Under the pieces are notes generated by a model that was given only the letters and a program-made list of their open reading frames with translations, had not been told where the DNA came from and ran no database searches. This document shows, in pieces, positions 20,125 to 33,305 of a DNA stretch of 64,000 bases (position 1 is the stretch's first letter; every line of letters starts with the position of its first letter). The DNA lies in contig OZ024809.1 in assembly GCA_964017045.1 (NCBI GenBank), forward strand, positions 12,530,307 through 12,594,306, written 5' to 3'. A program made the position numbers and the translations under genes. This DNA is from Omphiscola glabra. Taxonomy: Eukaryota > Mollusca > Gastropoda > Lymnaeidae.

Positions 20125-20290
20125 AATATGTTACATTATGTCTCTTAAGCTTAACCATGGAGGCCTACTATGAACTGAAGCTCTAACTTCTGAATGGTAT
20201 GTTACATTATGCCCCTTAAGCGTAACCATGGAGGCCTACTATGACCTGAAGCTCTAACTTTCGAATGCATGTATACATTATATTTCTTAA
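20125..20290. repeat. About 72-bp direct repeat, two copies and a partial third
   Basis: GTTACATTATG, CTTAAGC(T/G)TAACCATGG and GAAGCTCTAACTT occur in the same order twice. A decayed third copy follows, with a related motif at 20370-20400. Confidence 0.75.
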
Positions 20291-20299
20291 GTGTGTACT

Positions 20300-21795
20300 A
20301 AAGCCAAATGGTAAAACTTGCATATTCTCAGTGACGTCAAATCTCATAGCCACTGGGGGCTTACTCCTACTATGTACTTAAGCTCTTAACTTACGAATAC
20401 TTGGTAACGTTTTGGCTGACCTTGACCTCATTGGGTATCGTATGGCGGTGTAACCTGGAGTATAAAACATGTATTTGCCCCCTTTATTTAACTACAGCGA
20501 CAGGGCCACATTCGGAGAGTCTAAGTGACATGGAGGGAAGGGTGAGGGGGGGGGGTCAATGGAATTTAAGAAAGTTCAACAATCTATTTAATAAGTCCTA
20601 TTCCCGATAAAGAAAGTTCAAGGTCGAAGACAAAGACATGCCTCTTTCTTTCTTTTTTCCCCTTTAACTACCCATGGCTATGACGCAGGTACATGTAAAG
20701 TAAATACATCCTTGTGTGGAAATAGATTTAAGAATTAACGTACAGACTCTGGTTTCGATAGAAAAATTCTATTACTAATATATGTAAATATTTAAAACTT
20801 TACTAAAGAGAGATGTTTGAAATTCATAAGAACGTATTGATCTTACTCTACGGCTGGTTTAAAACAGGGACATAGTGCTGGGCTGTTTAGAGTGACGTAT
20901 GAAATTTCTACGGAATTTGGGGATGGTGGGGAGGTGGGGCCGTCCATCCCTGGGGGCACTTTTTTCTCTCCGTATAAGGGTGGGCAGCTTTCTCGACCAG
21001 GTCAAACAAAAAGTAAAGGATTAAAAGACGCAAGGCATCATTTTATGGCCCCTTGAGCCCAGTGGTCTAAGTGATTGAACATGTAGTACGCCCGGGCAGT
21101 ATCCTATTGAGCCCTGTGGTGTTAAGAAATTAAAGAGAAAGAATCCAGAATTGACAGGGTATCCATATAACGCCAAAAAAATCAATCAATTTAAATACCT
21201 TCAGAATCTTAAAAACATTGATAGTGATAGTGACTTTCTATTGTTTTACGGAAATCAAATAAATTTAAATGGGCATGGGCTAAAAATAAAATATATCCGC
21301 TTTTATTTTAGCATATGTTTAAGTATTATTATTATAAATTACAAAAACATTAAAAATAACAATTAAGGAAATATTTCAAATATTTTACCCCATTTTGAAA
21401 GTTATAATTTTTTTAAATAACAAATTATGATCTAACAATTATTTATATTAAATAATAATCACATTTATCGGGAAACCCCAAAAATATGTTCTTTTTAGTG
21501 CGTTTTAGTGCGTTGTTAATATTGCGAAATTAAATTAACATTTATTTGATCTAAATGCCTTCAAATATTATCGAAATAAACACGCCAATGAAGTCAAAGT
21601 GTGAGTTGCATATTTTAGCGAAAGCTTCAAGGCCTTCTAAGTTACATATGTATCAAGGGTAGGAAATAGGGTGCGTACATTTTTACGTGGATGACAATAT
21701 CTTGAAATCCAATGATATTACAGTTGTGAAAAGAGATGTTACCATACTATTTTTAAAAAGGTAATAAGGGGAGAGACTGCAATCAGGTTAGCACA
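20300..21795. other. No gene recognised
   Basis: AT-rich intergenic sequence with a G-rich patch near 20925-20960. No exon with family resemblance was found. Confidence 0.4.
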
Positions 21796-21798
21796 ATA

Positions 21799-22087
21799 GC
21801 AAATTAGTAAAAAACAAAGTAAGGGTTAAAGCTGAAAAAAGGAACGCAACAAATATTTTTAAAATAGCACTTAGCTGAGACGTAGCATCCAAGAGGGCAG
21901 CAAAGTCACACAAGTCATTTGCTGTCCCCTTGGATACAACTTCTCAGCTAAGTGTTATTTTAAAAATATTTTTAATTTTATTCGTTATTTCTATTTGTTC
22001 GCTGACGAAGGCTTCCTAACGACACGTTCGTTGTTTTGTTGCGTTCCTTTTTTCATGTTGAACCTCACTTTGTTTTACTAATTTACC
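21799..22087. mobile_element. Fold-back (long inverted-repeat) element, about 290 bp
   Basis: The left arm contains AATTAGTAAAAAACAAAGT, AAAAAAGGAACGCAACAA and CACTTAGCTGAGA. The same segments appear reverse-complemented in the right arm (CTCAGCTAAGTG, TTGCGTTCCTTTTTT, ACTTTGTTTTACTAATTT). The arms are about 100 bp each around a short loop, typical of MITE or fold-back transposons. A related fragment (AAAAAAAGGACGCAACAA) occurs near 62556. Confidence 0.75.
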
Positions 22088-22786
22088 ATTTTTAAAAATA
22101 AACATAAGTTTACCAATTAAGAAAAGTGGTTGTATATGGTTATTCGATTAATAACATTTCTGTAAAAAAGGATACTCACGGCTTTTAAAGACGTGAAAAA
22201 CGGTTAAGAGATTCTTCTTTAGATAAAAGAATTCTTAGTTTGACGATTTTCCGATAATATTGTGGGAAAACAAAGGCAAAAGTTTGGTTACATTTTTACT
22301 GAAGTTATCAGTATATTAAACTATGTTAGCCCTTTGAACCCTTGGCTCCTGGGCCTAAAATACCCATGCCCCTGGGCTCCTGGGAAAAAATGTCCACACA
22401 CTGACACACAAGCAAACAAAATCAAATGATTATAAAATTAAATAAATGTGATTTATTTCAATCTAATTGTGTCTGTTAGTAGTCCATTAGTATTAATATT
22501 ATAAAATGTATAACAGAAATGAAATTATCTTAGAAATGTTGCAAAATGGCATAGTAAAAGGTCATTTATATGAACCTGATTTTTCGTAAAAGCCAAGGCT
22601 AGAACTAGGGGGTAGGCCTTGTTTATTTTATTCCCACACCGATAGCACTAGAGCAGTTAAATTCAATCGATCGTCACTATAAACTATTATTATATATTTG
22701 TTTATTTCAATCCTTTCTTCAAAAGAAAATAATAATTATCTGAATTATTTACATTATCATAAAACTAATCTAGCTTGTGTCCTTTA

Positions 22787-22819
<33 letters not shown>

Positions 22820-23825
22820 CATTTTCGTCACCTCTATACATCGAAAAACATTACTAAAACATAACATAAACAATGCATACATGGGCGCGGCCATTACTGT
22901 GACCTTTCGCAAGTCACGTGATAAACCATTAACTCAGTATTTACAACACATTTTACATACAGACTGTCGATCTATGGTAAGGTATGGGAGACCGCTATAT
23001 CGGTCTGGCGGGGTGTGGATTTTTAAGGCGCAGACCGATAAAGCGGGATCGTGGGTTCAACGGGTTAATATAAAATATAATAAAAATGGTATAGTTGTAA
23101 ATTTAAGAATACGTTTTCACAATTTTTAATGGGGGAAAAAAATTAGATCAAGGGCAGGAAAAGTTGTAGGGTAGGCCCAACATTAAATTTTTTTAACACA
23201 CATGACATCTAAAGCATTTCTCTAGCGTAGAAATCAGCCGTCAATGAAGTCCTTTAGTGACAATAATGATTTAGCTAGTGATCATTTAGGTTTGGTAATT
23301 TAAGGTCATTTTAGGGGCGCGAAAAGGGAGTAGGGTAAGCGTATAATATGTAGCAGAAAAATACTTCTTAGAGCTTTTAGTGATGTTAGAGAAGTAAACA
23401 TCATTACATAGATACTTCTTTTTAAAAATGAGGAATTGTGATGAGTTTTCGCAAAAGCAGGTATAAATTATCACAAGGTGTCTGCCAGTATTTTCTCGAT
23501 AACATTGGGTGATATTTTCTAGTCTAATAGAATAGAATAGAACTCAGCGCCACCACTCAGTCGAGGCAATCGCGAAGCAGTACATATGCTTTTTTTTTTT
23601 TTTTTGTGACTCTAAAAGCCGGAACGTCGCATTGGAAACTTAAAAGATAAAAATTGTTTATTAATGGAGAAGTTTCAACAAATCAAAGAGTTGAATTGTT
23701 TTATAATAGTTTAAGTTTAAATAAATATGATATAACAACTTTATTTTTAGTAGCAATTAAAAATAAAGGGATTTTTATAAACACAAGCAGGGCAAGGGAC
23801 ACTTACATTTCAAAATATGTCTGTG
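22088..23825. other. No gene recognised
   Basis: AT-rich sequence with poly-T runs at 22790-22819 and 23590-23605, and an inverted pair (GACCGCTATATCGGTCT, GCAGACCGATAAAGCGG) near 22990-23045 that could be a small transposon remnant. Confidence 0.35.
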
Positions 23826-23829
23826 TTGA

Positions 23830-24065
23830 TTGATCAATCAGTCAATATGTCAGCCAGAATCAGTCGGTCAACAAACCAACGAATCAATCAGTCAGTCAGA
23901 AGGAGTCAGTCAGTCCGTCAACAAACCAACCAACCAATCAGAAGGAGTCAGTCAGTCAGAGTCAGGTTGCCAGTCAGTTAACAAACCAATCAATTAGTCA
24001 GTCAGTGAGACTCAGTCAGTCAGCCAATCAATCAGTCAGTCAGTAAGTCATTCAATCAATCAATT
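23830..24065. repeat. Degenerate CAGT-rich simple repeat
   Basis: CAATCAGTCAGTCAG-type tetranucleotide repeats alternate with ACAAACCAACCAATCA. There is no coding pattern. Confidence 0.8.
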
Positions 24066-24269
24066 GTAGGTTGTTGCAAAACAATATTCAGATTTTCCCC
24101 CGGTCGAATGCAACCCACGGTATCAAAGTATTCTAAGCACTTTAATTGTCTTAATAGTTAATACCCTAAGTAACTATAATGCTATAATGCCTTACAATTG
24201 GGCAATAAACAAATTCGATTGGATTTTGGTAAGAAATCTGGCAGCCAGAGTATAATACAAGTATTAAGG

Positions 24270-24457
24270 CAACGGTTCTCAACCTGTGGTTTGCGACCCC
24301 TTTGCGGGTCGAACGACCCTTCCACGGGGGTCCCTTAAGGCCATCGGAAAAAAACATATTTATGAAATAGCAACGAAAATAATTTTATGGTTGGGGTCAC
24401 CACAACTTGAGGAACTGTATTAATGGGTCACGGCATTAGGAAGGCTGAGAACCACTG
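24270..24457. mobile_element. SPIN-like non-autonomous hAT element (188 bp) with intact 8-bp target duplication
   Basis: The left end reads CAACGGTTCTCAACCTG and the right end (complement) CAGTGGTTCTCAGCC. Inside are GGGTCGAACGACCCTT, CCATCGGAAAA and TGGTTGGGGTCACCAC, the order known from SPIN hAT elements of tetrapods and from the pond snail Lymnaea. TATTAAGG flanks both sides exactly (24262-24269 and 24458-24465). A second copy is at 41.5 kb. Confidence 0.85.
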
Positions 24458-24465
24458 TATTAAGG

Positions 24466-25810
24466 CAACGCTTAACCAATAATTTGAGTAATCTCAATTT
24501 ATTTATTACAAACATTTCCACATAAATATGATATTAGAATTCAAATATAATTATTGCAATACTCTAATTTCGAACCAATACTAGAATACAAAACTTTTAG
24601 AGTAACAAAACAACTTACTTTCGATAGAGTCAAGGAGTATTTGAAAAAGAAGGAACCCGAAATTCCCAGAACCACCGGCACTTAGATTGCACTGTTTACT
24701 TCCAGAGTAACATCCTCCAATGTCTCTCTGTTTTTGCCAGCAGTCAGTTGTGTGAATGAAAGCGTCGCGATCACAGTGAGGTCACGCAAAACAACTTTAT
24801 CTTGGTCCACATTCAATCACACGTCCACATACCGGTAGGGTGGCCGTTGTGGGGGGGGGGGCGGTTACATGGACGACTTACCCTCCTCACGACCCCCCCA
24901 CCCAACCTCAAACTTATCCAACCCATACATAACCTTGTTTGAAACTATCTTAAACCATGTTACCAAACCACGTGACACAAAACTGCAGTTTGTAAATAGG
25001 GCTAAGGAATTGGGAACGAAAAGTGGCCTATATTTCTATGTAAATCCAAAAAGGGTAATTCGGTTCCATAAATAACCATGCGCACTTTAACAGAGACTTT
25101 TTTTATAACAGGCACATGTAACGTAGCATGGTGAAAGCCGCCCCCAAACACCCCCCCCCCCGACTATGCATTTGGCCGAAAATGCCGACCCTCTATATAA
25201 AGAAAATGTGCTGCTGGGGGCGGAACGCCCGCCCCACACCCCGTTCCTACGCTAGTGCCAATAAATAAATCTGGAACCGTCTTCAATACATTTAAGTGAT
25301 TTGATACCAGGGAGCGAGAGTTTAGAAGCGTAACAGGTTTGGGGGGGGGGGGGGGAGTCGGGACACTTATTCTGTATGCATTAAATCGGGGAGGCGAAAT
25401 CAAGGACGCCCGAGGCACGAGCGTCACAAACTTAAAGTTACTCCGCAAACGTTACCTTGTCCCGCAGACTGTTGAAGAAAGGAAGAACTGTCTTCTTTAA
25501 AACATTTTTTTTTTTCAACTTCACTTTTTTTTTTAAATTTTAGATGCAGATGAAACTTTTTTTGAAGGTAAAGTAATTCATTAGCAAACAAAGATTTCAA
25601 ACGACGGAAATATATGGGAATAAACAGTAGCGTACCAACGTCGGTGAGAAGGAAGCGCCCCCCTCCTCAGGCAGCACTGTTTTTCTTTATATAATGGGGC
25701 GGCAATTTCGGCCAACTGCAGAGTTCGTTTTTTTTTGTTTTTTTTCGTGGAAGGGGGCGGAAGATCCGCCCTCGGCGGCACTAACTCTAGCAACGCCAAT
25801 GGAAACAAAC
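24466..25810. other. No gene recognised
   Basis: The sequence holds G/C homopolymers (24850, 25150, 25340) and fragments resembling the G-rich interior of degenerate MITEs (25200-25250, 25640-25790). No exon was identified. Confidence 0.35.
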
Positions 25811-25814
25811 ATTT

Positions 25815-26250
25815 TAAAGGTACCTTCACACTGCAAGATTTGTTCCTGGGATTCTCAGCTTTCTGTGACCACATACTACTTGTGAACCCACCTTAAGGCT
25901 GTAGCCGCTGTTCAGTTTAACAGTGTGAACCCACCCTAAGGCTGTAGCCGCTGTTCAGTTTAACAGTGTTAACCCACCCATGCTGCTTGTGAAAGAAAAA
26001 TAACATATTTTTTTAAAATAATTGATAAAGGTTCTGCATCAGGTGCCATCGTTATGTCTGCTCAGTGTGAACATTTACGTGGGATATCTCGGTCACGGAA
26101 TCTCAACATGGATTCATCACTGTGACTTCAACCAACCCGCTGTTTGAACACGCCTTCAGCCTGTAGCCGCTGTTCAATTTATAGAGTGAACCCACCTTAA
26201 GGCTGTAGCCGCTGTTCAGCTTCACAGTGTGATCTTACCTCAAGGCTGTA
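25815..26250. repeat. Tandem array of transposon-end-like units
   Basis: A pair of inverted ends, TACCTTCACACTGCAAG at 25819 and GTGTGAACCCACCTTAAGG-type motifs to its right, looks like one MITE. The right-end motif plus GCTGTAGCCGCTGTTCAG then recurs about five times at irregular 43-130 bp spacing. Confidence 0.6.
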
Positions 26251-28479
26251 TCCTTTAGTCACTTAATTCACTTTTACAAAAGGGAAAGCTTAAAACATTT
26301 CTAGGTCGAATCAGCAAGAGCGAGTTCTAGCTTTAAAACTTCCTTGCCCCAGTAAACTATAACGAATACAGAAACACGTTTGAAAGCACGCGATACAACT
26401 TACCGCCGGACCTGTTTGTGAGAATGCACAATTATTCAGTGTTTCTTTCAGGCATACCTCCGGGGGGGCACTGCCCCCCCGGAGCAAGTCAAGTGCCCCC
26501 CCCCCCGGGGGAAAATGTGTAAGAAAAAATAATTTAAAAAAAAAAAATACTCTAAATTTAATTTTTATAAAATTTTTTAAAGTTATTGAAATGTGTGCCT
26601 TTAATCGATTACAATTATTGGAACAAATAAAATATCGCTTTGTTCGATATATATTGATGATCCATAGCGTTCAGGTTAATCTTGTTACAGGCTCGCAGAA
26701 ATCGATTATAAATATGGTATTGTTTTGAAAATTGGCCGCTCCTGATCATAAGCTAAATCTTACTTTTTCTGATTCACAGATATCGGTATCTTTTATTTAA
26801 TTACATTTTGCAGCTGCAAAAGTTGAAAGACTTTTTAATAACCCTGTATTAAACTACCTTTTCATCGATATAAATGTCTTTAAATTAAATATACCGGTAG
26901 TTCTTGCTAAGAAATAAACATGTGCAATCTGTTTTCAAATGATATTGTAAAATAGTATCATGCTTTAAAAAATCATTTTTAGCAAACATTTTAATGTAGT
27001 AGATTCCATAGATGTATGCTGACATAGATAAAATGAACATTTAAAAATAATAATAATAATAATTTTAAAACAAAAAATTAGGAATTTACCGGTTACATAC
27101 AAATAGTGGACATTTCATCATAATTATTAAATCGAGTGTTTCTAATTTTTAAACACAGTTTCGGGAACAGAGTAAAATGATTTAAAAAATAGTCTTTATT
27201 TATTAAATCCCCAAAGACTTTTCTCTGTTAATATAATAATAATAATAAACAATCTTCCCCAGCTGTTTGAACTATTTAAAAAAAAATTATTTTAAGATGA
27301 TAATCCAGTAGAAAGAATATAATATATATTTAAACAACGAATTTAAAAAAATCGAATATTTCGATTATCTTGTAAATGCCATTTTTGGTAGTAGTTAAAA
27401 AAAAATTATATGGAATTGGTAAAAAAAAAATTTTCTAGTATAATATCGAAGAGGCAAGTTGTAATGATCTGAAGCAAATTAAAGTAGTCTAAATTTCTTA
27501 ATTAACATTTCAATCAACTGAATGTTGAGATTGAGAATTGAAACATTAATTTTATACGGAAAAAAAATCACACATTAATAAATATATGAGTCTTTTATAA
27601 ACAATTCTTGACTTCTGAACAATTATGTCGGTTACATATGATTTTTAAATAAATACCAATTTTGAAAACCCATAAAGATATAGTCTTTAGCCCTTTGTAC
27701 AGAAAAGCTTTTTTCTTTTTGACTTTGGTGAAACTTGGAAATATTTTGAAATAAACGTATGTTTTTGGTTTTTCTTTTTCGTTCAAAATGTAAAACTATT
27801 TTAGCATTTCTTTTTTGTGATGGATACCTTTTTGGAAGGAATTCTTTTTTCTTAATTTTAAAAATATTTTTTAGTAAATTCATTATTTGTATGGAGTTGA
27901 TCCCAAAAATATTTTAAAATAATAACTTTAAAAATACATTACTTTTCAATTTTAAAAAAAAATGTTTGCATACCACACTTAGTCAAGCAGAGACGTCGCT
28001 TGACTTTTTATGGCACCCATGCTACTTTTCGTTTTTTTCCTTCCCTACCTAGCAGTAAAAGTTGATAATTTAATGTAATTACAGCCCAACTTTAAGCCCC
28101 TAAAATATACGAGGCCCCATGCAGCTATGTGGGTTGCAGACCTCACACGATGGCTCTTAGGTCAAATGACACATAAAATCTTAACTAGCATCTCTCCCGT
28201 TGCTCTACAGTTAAGTGTTTAATGATGCGAAACTAAATTTCACTACGGTATGTAAAAAAAATAATGCATTTTGAATTTATCAAAAAATTTCCGGGGCCTA
28301 TAACGTTTTAAGGGGCGAGTCTAAGCTAAGGAGTATCTCTCGATAAAAAACATACCCTAAGGGCTCCCAATTGGAGTGAATTTATTTAATATTGTGCTGG
28401 TGGAAGAGTTAGTGATGTCCTGTTATTATCGTTATTTCTAGCGCTTCCCACCCAAATATCTGAAATGTTTACATCAGTG
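26251..28479. other. AT-rich region without recognised gene
   Basis: Contains a C/G-rich hAT-like fragment at 26437-26530 that starts CAGTGTTTCTTTCAG and is related to 30390-30465. Another probable transposon end is CAGAGACGTCGCTTGAC at 27988. The remainder is A/T-rich low complexity (for example 27040-27960) with no reading frame of interest. Confidence 0.4.
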
Positions 28480-29700
28480 GCGCTTCATCCCATTTAGGGC
28501 CCTGGCCTGCTCCACCCCATTCTTCCATTGGGATCGATCCATCGCTTTACAACTCCATGTGCGAACCCCAACCTTTGTAAGCCCTTCTCTACATCGTCAA
28601 TCCATCTCAGTCTTGGTCGACCGGTGAGCCGTCTGCCCCCAGGTTTCTGCATGTAGATCGTTTTTGTTGCTCCAGAATCCGGCATCCTTTCAATGTGTCC
28701 TGCCTAGGGCAGTCTGCCTTTTTTTTATATTGTTGTGACTATGGATGGGTATTTGTACAATTGATATAGCTCTTGGTTTGTACGAATTACCAAAACAAAA
28801 TTGTCTATCATCGGGTCATATATTTAGCAGGTTCTCTGCTTTTCTGGTAGGAACCAAGTCTCACTACCGGTCTTGTGATAGTGGTGTATACTGCCTTCTT
28901 TGTTCCCTTAGCGAGATTTTTGCTTTGCAGTAGCTTTTGTAAATTGAAATAAGAACGGTTGCATGCTGCTATTCTTTCTTGCATCTCCGATTGTATTTCC
29001 TCTTGCTTATTTATAGTCACCCCTAGATATTTGAAAGTAGCTACCCTTTCAAAGGCGTAGATGTTCATATTGATGAAGTCATCAGTGCATATTTCCTGAC
29101 ATTATCATAAAAATTGCCTTCGCTTTATTTACATCAAGACCAGCTTTGACCGTCACATCTTCAAGTTCCCTGAAAGTTTTAATTATATCATCAATGCTGT
29201 TTCTACCAAGTAGAACTATATCGTCTGTGTAGGCCAGGTATTGCAGTGGCTGGCTTTATAAAGTTCCTTATGGTTGTTCTGTACCACCTCTCAGGTGCTC
29301 ACACGTATGTTTCTAATGATTTTTTCTAAAGTGATGTTGAAAATGATACACGGATTTCCTTGTCTGAGGCCCAGATTGATTGGGAACTCCCTCAAGTACT
29401 CCCTCTGTACTTTGATTCTACTTTTGTAGTTATCCATCGTCATATGTATGAGTCGGGTAAGTTTGTTAAGGATTCCAAGTTCCAGCACAGCATCGTTCAT
29501 GTATTTCCTGTCTATGCTATCATAACCTGATTTGTAGTCGAGATATAGTTGGTGTATGTTGATGTATTCTTCGCATTTTTCTACGAGACATCTAACAGTA
29601 AATATATGAACGTTTGAAATGCCCCTTCACACAATGTCTTAAAGATACATTGAATACAGTGCATGATACCCTCACTAGGTAACTCTTGTTACCAGTGAAA
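28480..29700 (-). mobile_element. Decayed LINE reverse transcriptase
   Basis: Broken frames on the complement follow RT order. From the right: DYKSGYDSIDRKYMNDAV-type fingers, PINLGLRQGNP, an AYTDDIVLLGRN active-site box (Phe-Ala-Asp-Asp type, here Tyr-Thr-Asp-Asp), GVTINKQEEIQSEMQERI, RLTGRPRLRWIDDVEKGL and the C-terminal VEQARALNGM-like end at 28490. There are many frameshifts and stops. It is probably the same family as the fragment at 3.2 kb. Confidence 0.75.
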
Positions 29701-30769
29701 TATCCGCATCAACACCAGGCACAGAAACATTGCAAATCCTATCTACATTCATAGGAGCCATAATGATAAATAAATTGATCGTGGGCCCTTAATAGACAGA
29801 AAAAGAAGAAGAAATTTAGTTTGTGTCTGGCACTGGTCGCCATAATGCCTCCCCCGACGCTTGAAAAATTATTTCCCCGATCAAATGAAAGTCTTATCAA
29901 AACATTCGAATCATGTATACTCCAAAATGCACCTTTTGATTGTTAAACAATCACACATTTTCTGCTGCCCTACTTCCCGATAAAAATTACTTGCCATGAC
30001 AGCCAAATTTGGTGCTGATATATACTGCCCAGCGGCGTGCCTAGTGTTAGCGCCACCCTAGGTGGGTTAACTTTTTTGCTACGCTACCTTTCTCGATAGA
30101 AACTCTGCAGATGTCCGTAAAATCCCGCCGCTCTATCTAAAGAAAAAATGACACCTGGGAAGACCAAATGTTCACCCCCCCCCCCACACTGCTACGTCAC
30201 TGACGTGAGTCTTTGATGACAGGGGACAATATTCATTTTTACACCTCCCCTTTCCCCCCCCCCCGCTAAACTCTGAAACCTATTATTTTCCTCCATTAAC
30301 ACTATGCCCATTAGATGCCCCCGCTAGTCTGGCGCCCGGGGACATATGTCCCATCTGACACCCCTTAGCTACGCCTCTGGCCACTGAAAAACTGGCACTG
30401 CCCCCCCCCCCCCCGAACGTCAAAAGTGCCCCCTCGGGGGAAAATTTCTGAAAGAAACACTGCAATTATTGTTGCCGGAAGGGGGGAAAACAACAAGTTA
30501 TGTTGTTTTTTCAAAATCACATTTACATGCGAATGAATATCAGAAAAGGACAAAAAACTTCTGGATGAAATCCAAAAACGAAATCTCGAATTGAAAATTG
30601 AACAAAATCAATGTGTAGCTTGAAGAAGTACACAGGAAGTGTAAACTTCTGACAAGGTGGTGAAATTTGTAATACATTGTACATCAGTGCTTCTCAAACT
30701 TTGTTCCGAGGGACTGACTGGCAGTGGCAGGTACTATTTACAATACACCATCGGACGGTCAGTGTGACT
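29701..30769. other. Region of nested hAT-like fragments
   Basis: CAGCGGCGTGCCTAG at 30030 and the complement CAGAGGCGTAGCTAAGG ending at 30379 look like paired ends of one element. A second fragment, with GGCACTGCCC and a poly-C run, spans 30385-30465 and resembles 26437-26530. No matching target duplications were found. Confidence 0.45.
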
Positions 30770-30959
30770 CAGAGGCGTAGCTAGAGTTTTTGGCGCCAGG
30801 GGACAGGATTCAGTTTAAGGCGCCTCCCTTTCTTTTTTAAAACTCTCAAACCCATTATTGTCACCACTAAACTTATATCAAAGCACATTTTGGCGCCCCT
30901 AACTAGTCTGGTGCCCGGGGACATCTGGATCCCTCCCGACCCCCTTAGCTACGCCTCTG
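30770..30959. mobile_element. hAT-like MITE (190 bp) with near-perfect 8-bp target duplication
   Basis: The left end CAGAGGCGTAGCTAGAG and the right end complement CAGAGGCGTAGCTAAGG form inverted repeats. Flanks GTGTGACT and GTGGGACT differ at one base. The interior has GGCGCC(A/C)GGGG motifs shared with elements at 30030 and 33490. Confidence 0.75.
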
Positions 30960-32295
30960 GTGGGACTGACTACCCCTTTCGGAACGGCGACTGGGGGGTC
31001 GAGCGAACCGTTACCGGCCCACTGACCAGCAATTTGAGCAGCGCTGATTCCTTTTTTTATCCGGTCCGACGTTCCCGTAAAGAATTGGCTTATAGAAGTA
31101 ACACTGCTCTACAAAAAAATGTTTGAGATCCACTGGTCGTAAGGCCCACAAAATCCATTGCGGTGCTGTAATCAGTTTATTGAGTATCAAGCAAGTTTTA
31201 AATCTTACAGCTTAGCTCGGATCGGCCATTTTCTTGCACAGGTACTCGCAGTTCTTATCTCATCTGGCTGATAATTGTATATTGTAATGTTGTTTTTAGG
31301 GTTCAAAAATATGTGTCCACATTTACAAAGAAAGGAAAAAAACCCGGGATTGCTTTAATATTTAGCATTGCATATTGAGCTTATATTTTTTACAAGAACT
31401 ACTCTTATATAATATATTACGCTTCTGGTATGACTCGTGGATGGCTTCCTAATTTACTGCTTCAATTTCCGGCTGCTTTCTAATCAGAAAATTTGGGATT
31501 GAGAGTATATTATAAATAATTCTATATGGTTGAAAGAAAGTATGGTTCAATAATGAGTTCAATAGCGCGCAAAATATTATTCCCGATCTCCGCTAAATGA
31601 TTTTTTTTTTTTATAAGACGCAACTGCGTTTGGCCATGACCCACTGGAGTTCTAGTAGGTCGTGGTTTGGCGCGTAATATTTTCGGAACATGAAATCGTC
31701 TCAATTTAAGTAGGTCTAAAAAATAGTCAGTTTAAAAGTGGTTGGGACATTAAAATACTTAATATATTTCATGGGCGTAAAATAAAAAGTGTGCAGTTAA
31801 GTATCATGGGGGAAGGGGTGTAGCAAAAATTGGGATTCTTAAATGTGCGTTACTTGAGTTCATGTTTAGTCAAGTAACTTTGTTTGGCCGGCTATATGAT
31901 GCTATATCTAGTATATTATTATTGGTGATCTATAAATGTATAAGTGATGTGAAAAAAATCCGGCTAAAGCGGATGTCTCAATGGCGATGCATAAATTGTG
32001 ACATATTCAAGTATCACAAATTCGTTCTAAAGTGCCTCAAAAACTTATTATTTCGAAATAATGTTTCATTTTAAACAACAAACAAACAAACAAATACAAA
32101 TTTATTTAAACATTTTATTGGATGATTTGAATTAACCAATCAGATTGCATAAAGATAAATATAGCTTTTTGTGATCAATCCTAATACGTTTCTTTAACTT
32201 CCTATTTGATTGGCCCGTTTAAACCCTTGGTTATCTGTGCCAATACCTTGAGGAAACCAAAATTAAAAAGAAATAGAACTACGATAACGGTTCTC
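30960..32295. other. No gene recognised
   Basis: Mostly AT-rich sequence with no exon-like segment recognised. Confidence 0.4.
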
Positions 32296-32299
32296 GATA

Positions 32300-33305
32300 G
32301 TCTGTCCAGGGTGGTAGTCAAACGCTGTAGCAGTCTGTCCAGGGTGGTAGTCAAACTCTGTAGCAATCTGTCCAGGGTGGTAGTCAAACTCTGTAGCAGT
32401 CTGTCCAGGGTGGTAGTCAAACTCTGTAGCAGTCTGTCCAGGGTGGTAGTCAAACGCTGTAGCAGTCTGTCCAGGGTGGTAGTCAAACTCTGTAGCAGTC
32501 TGTCCAGGGTGGTAGTCAAACTCTGTAGCAGTTTGTCCAGGGTGGTAGTCAAACTCTGTAACAGTCTGTCCAGGATGGTAGTCAAACATTGTAACAGTCT
32601 GTCCAGGGTGGTAGTCAAACTCTGTAACAGTCTGTCCAGGATGGTAGTCAAACTCTGTAACAGTCTGTCCAGGATGGTAGTCAAACTCTGTAACAGTCTG
32701 TCCAGGGTGGTAGTCAAACTCTGTAACAGTCTGTCCAGGGTGGTAGTCAAACTCTGTGACAGTCTGTCCAGGATGGTAGTCAAACTCTGTAGCAGTCTGT
32801 CCAGGGTGGTAGTCAAACTCTGTGACAGTCTGTCCAGGGTGGTAGTCAAACACTGTAGCAGTCTGTCCAGGGTGGTAGTCAAACTCTGTAGCAGTCTGTC
32901 CAGGGTGGTAGTCAAACTCTGTAGCAGTCTGTCCATGGTGGTAGTCAAACTCTGTAGCAGTCTGTCCAGGGTGGTAGTCAAACTCTGTAGCAGTCTGTCC
33001 AGGGTGGTAGTCAAACTCTGTAGCAGTCTGTCCAGGGTGGTAGTCAAACTCTGTAGCAGTCTGTCCAGGGTGGTTGTCAAACTCTGTAAGTGTAACAGTC
33101 TGTCCAGGGTGGTAGTCAAACTCTGTAGCAGTCTGTCCAGGGTGGTAGTCAAACTCTGTAACAGTCTGTCCAGGGTGGTAGTCAAACTATGTGACAGTCT
33201 GTCCAGGGTGGTTGTCAAACTCTGTAAGTGTAACAGTCTGTCCAGGGTGGTAGTCAAACTCTGTAGCAGTCTGTCCAGGATGGTAGTCAAACTCTGTAAC
33301 AGTAA
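32300..33305. repeat. 33-bp minisatellite, about 30 copies
   Basis: The unit contains CTGTCCAGGGTGGTAGTCAA and CTCTGTA(G/A)CAGT. Because 33 is a multiple of three, both strands stay open for hundreds of codons (SLSRVVVKL on one strand, FDYHPGQT on the other). GTAGCAG units cluster at the edges and GTAACAG/GTGACAG units in the middle. Two units near 33085 and 33225 carry a TAAGTG insertion. Confidence 0.92.
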
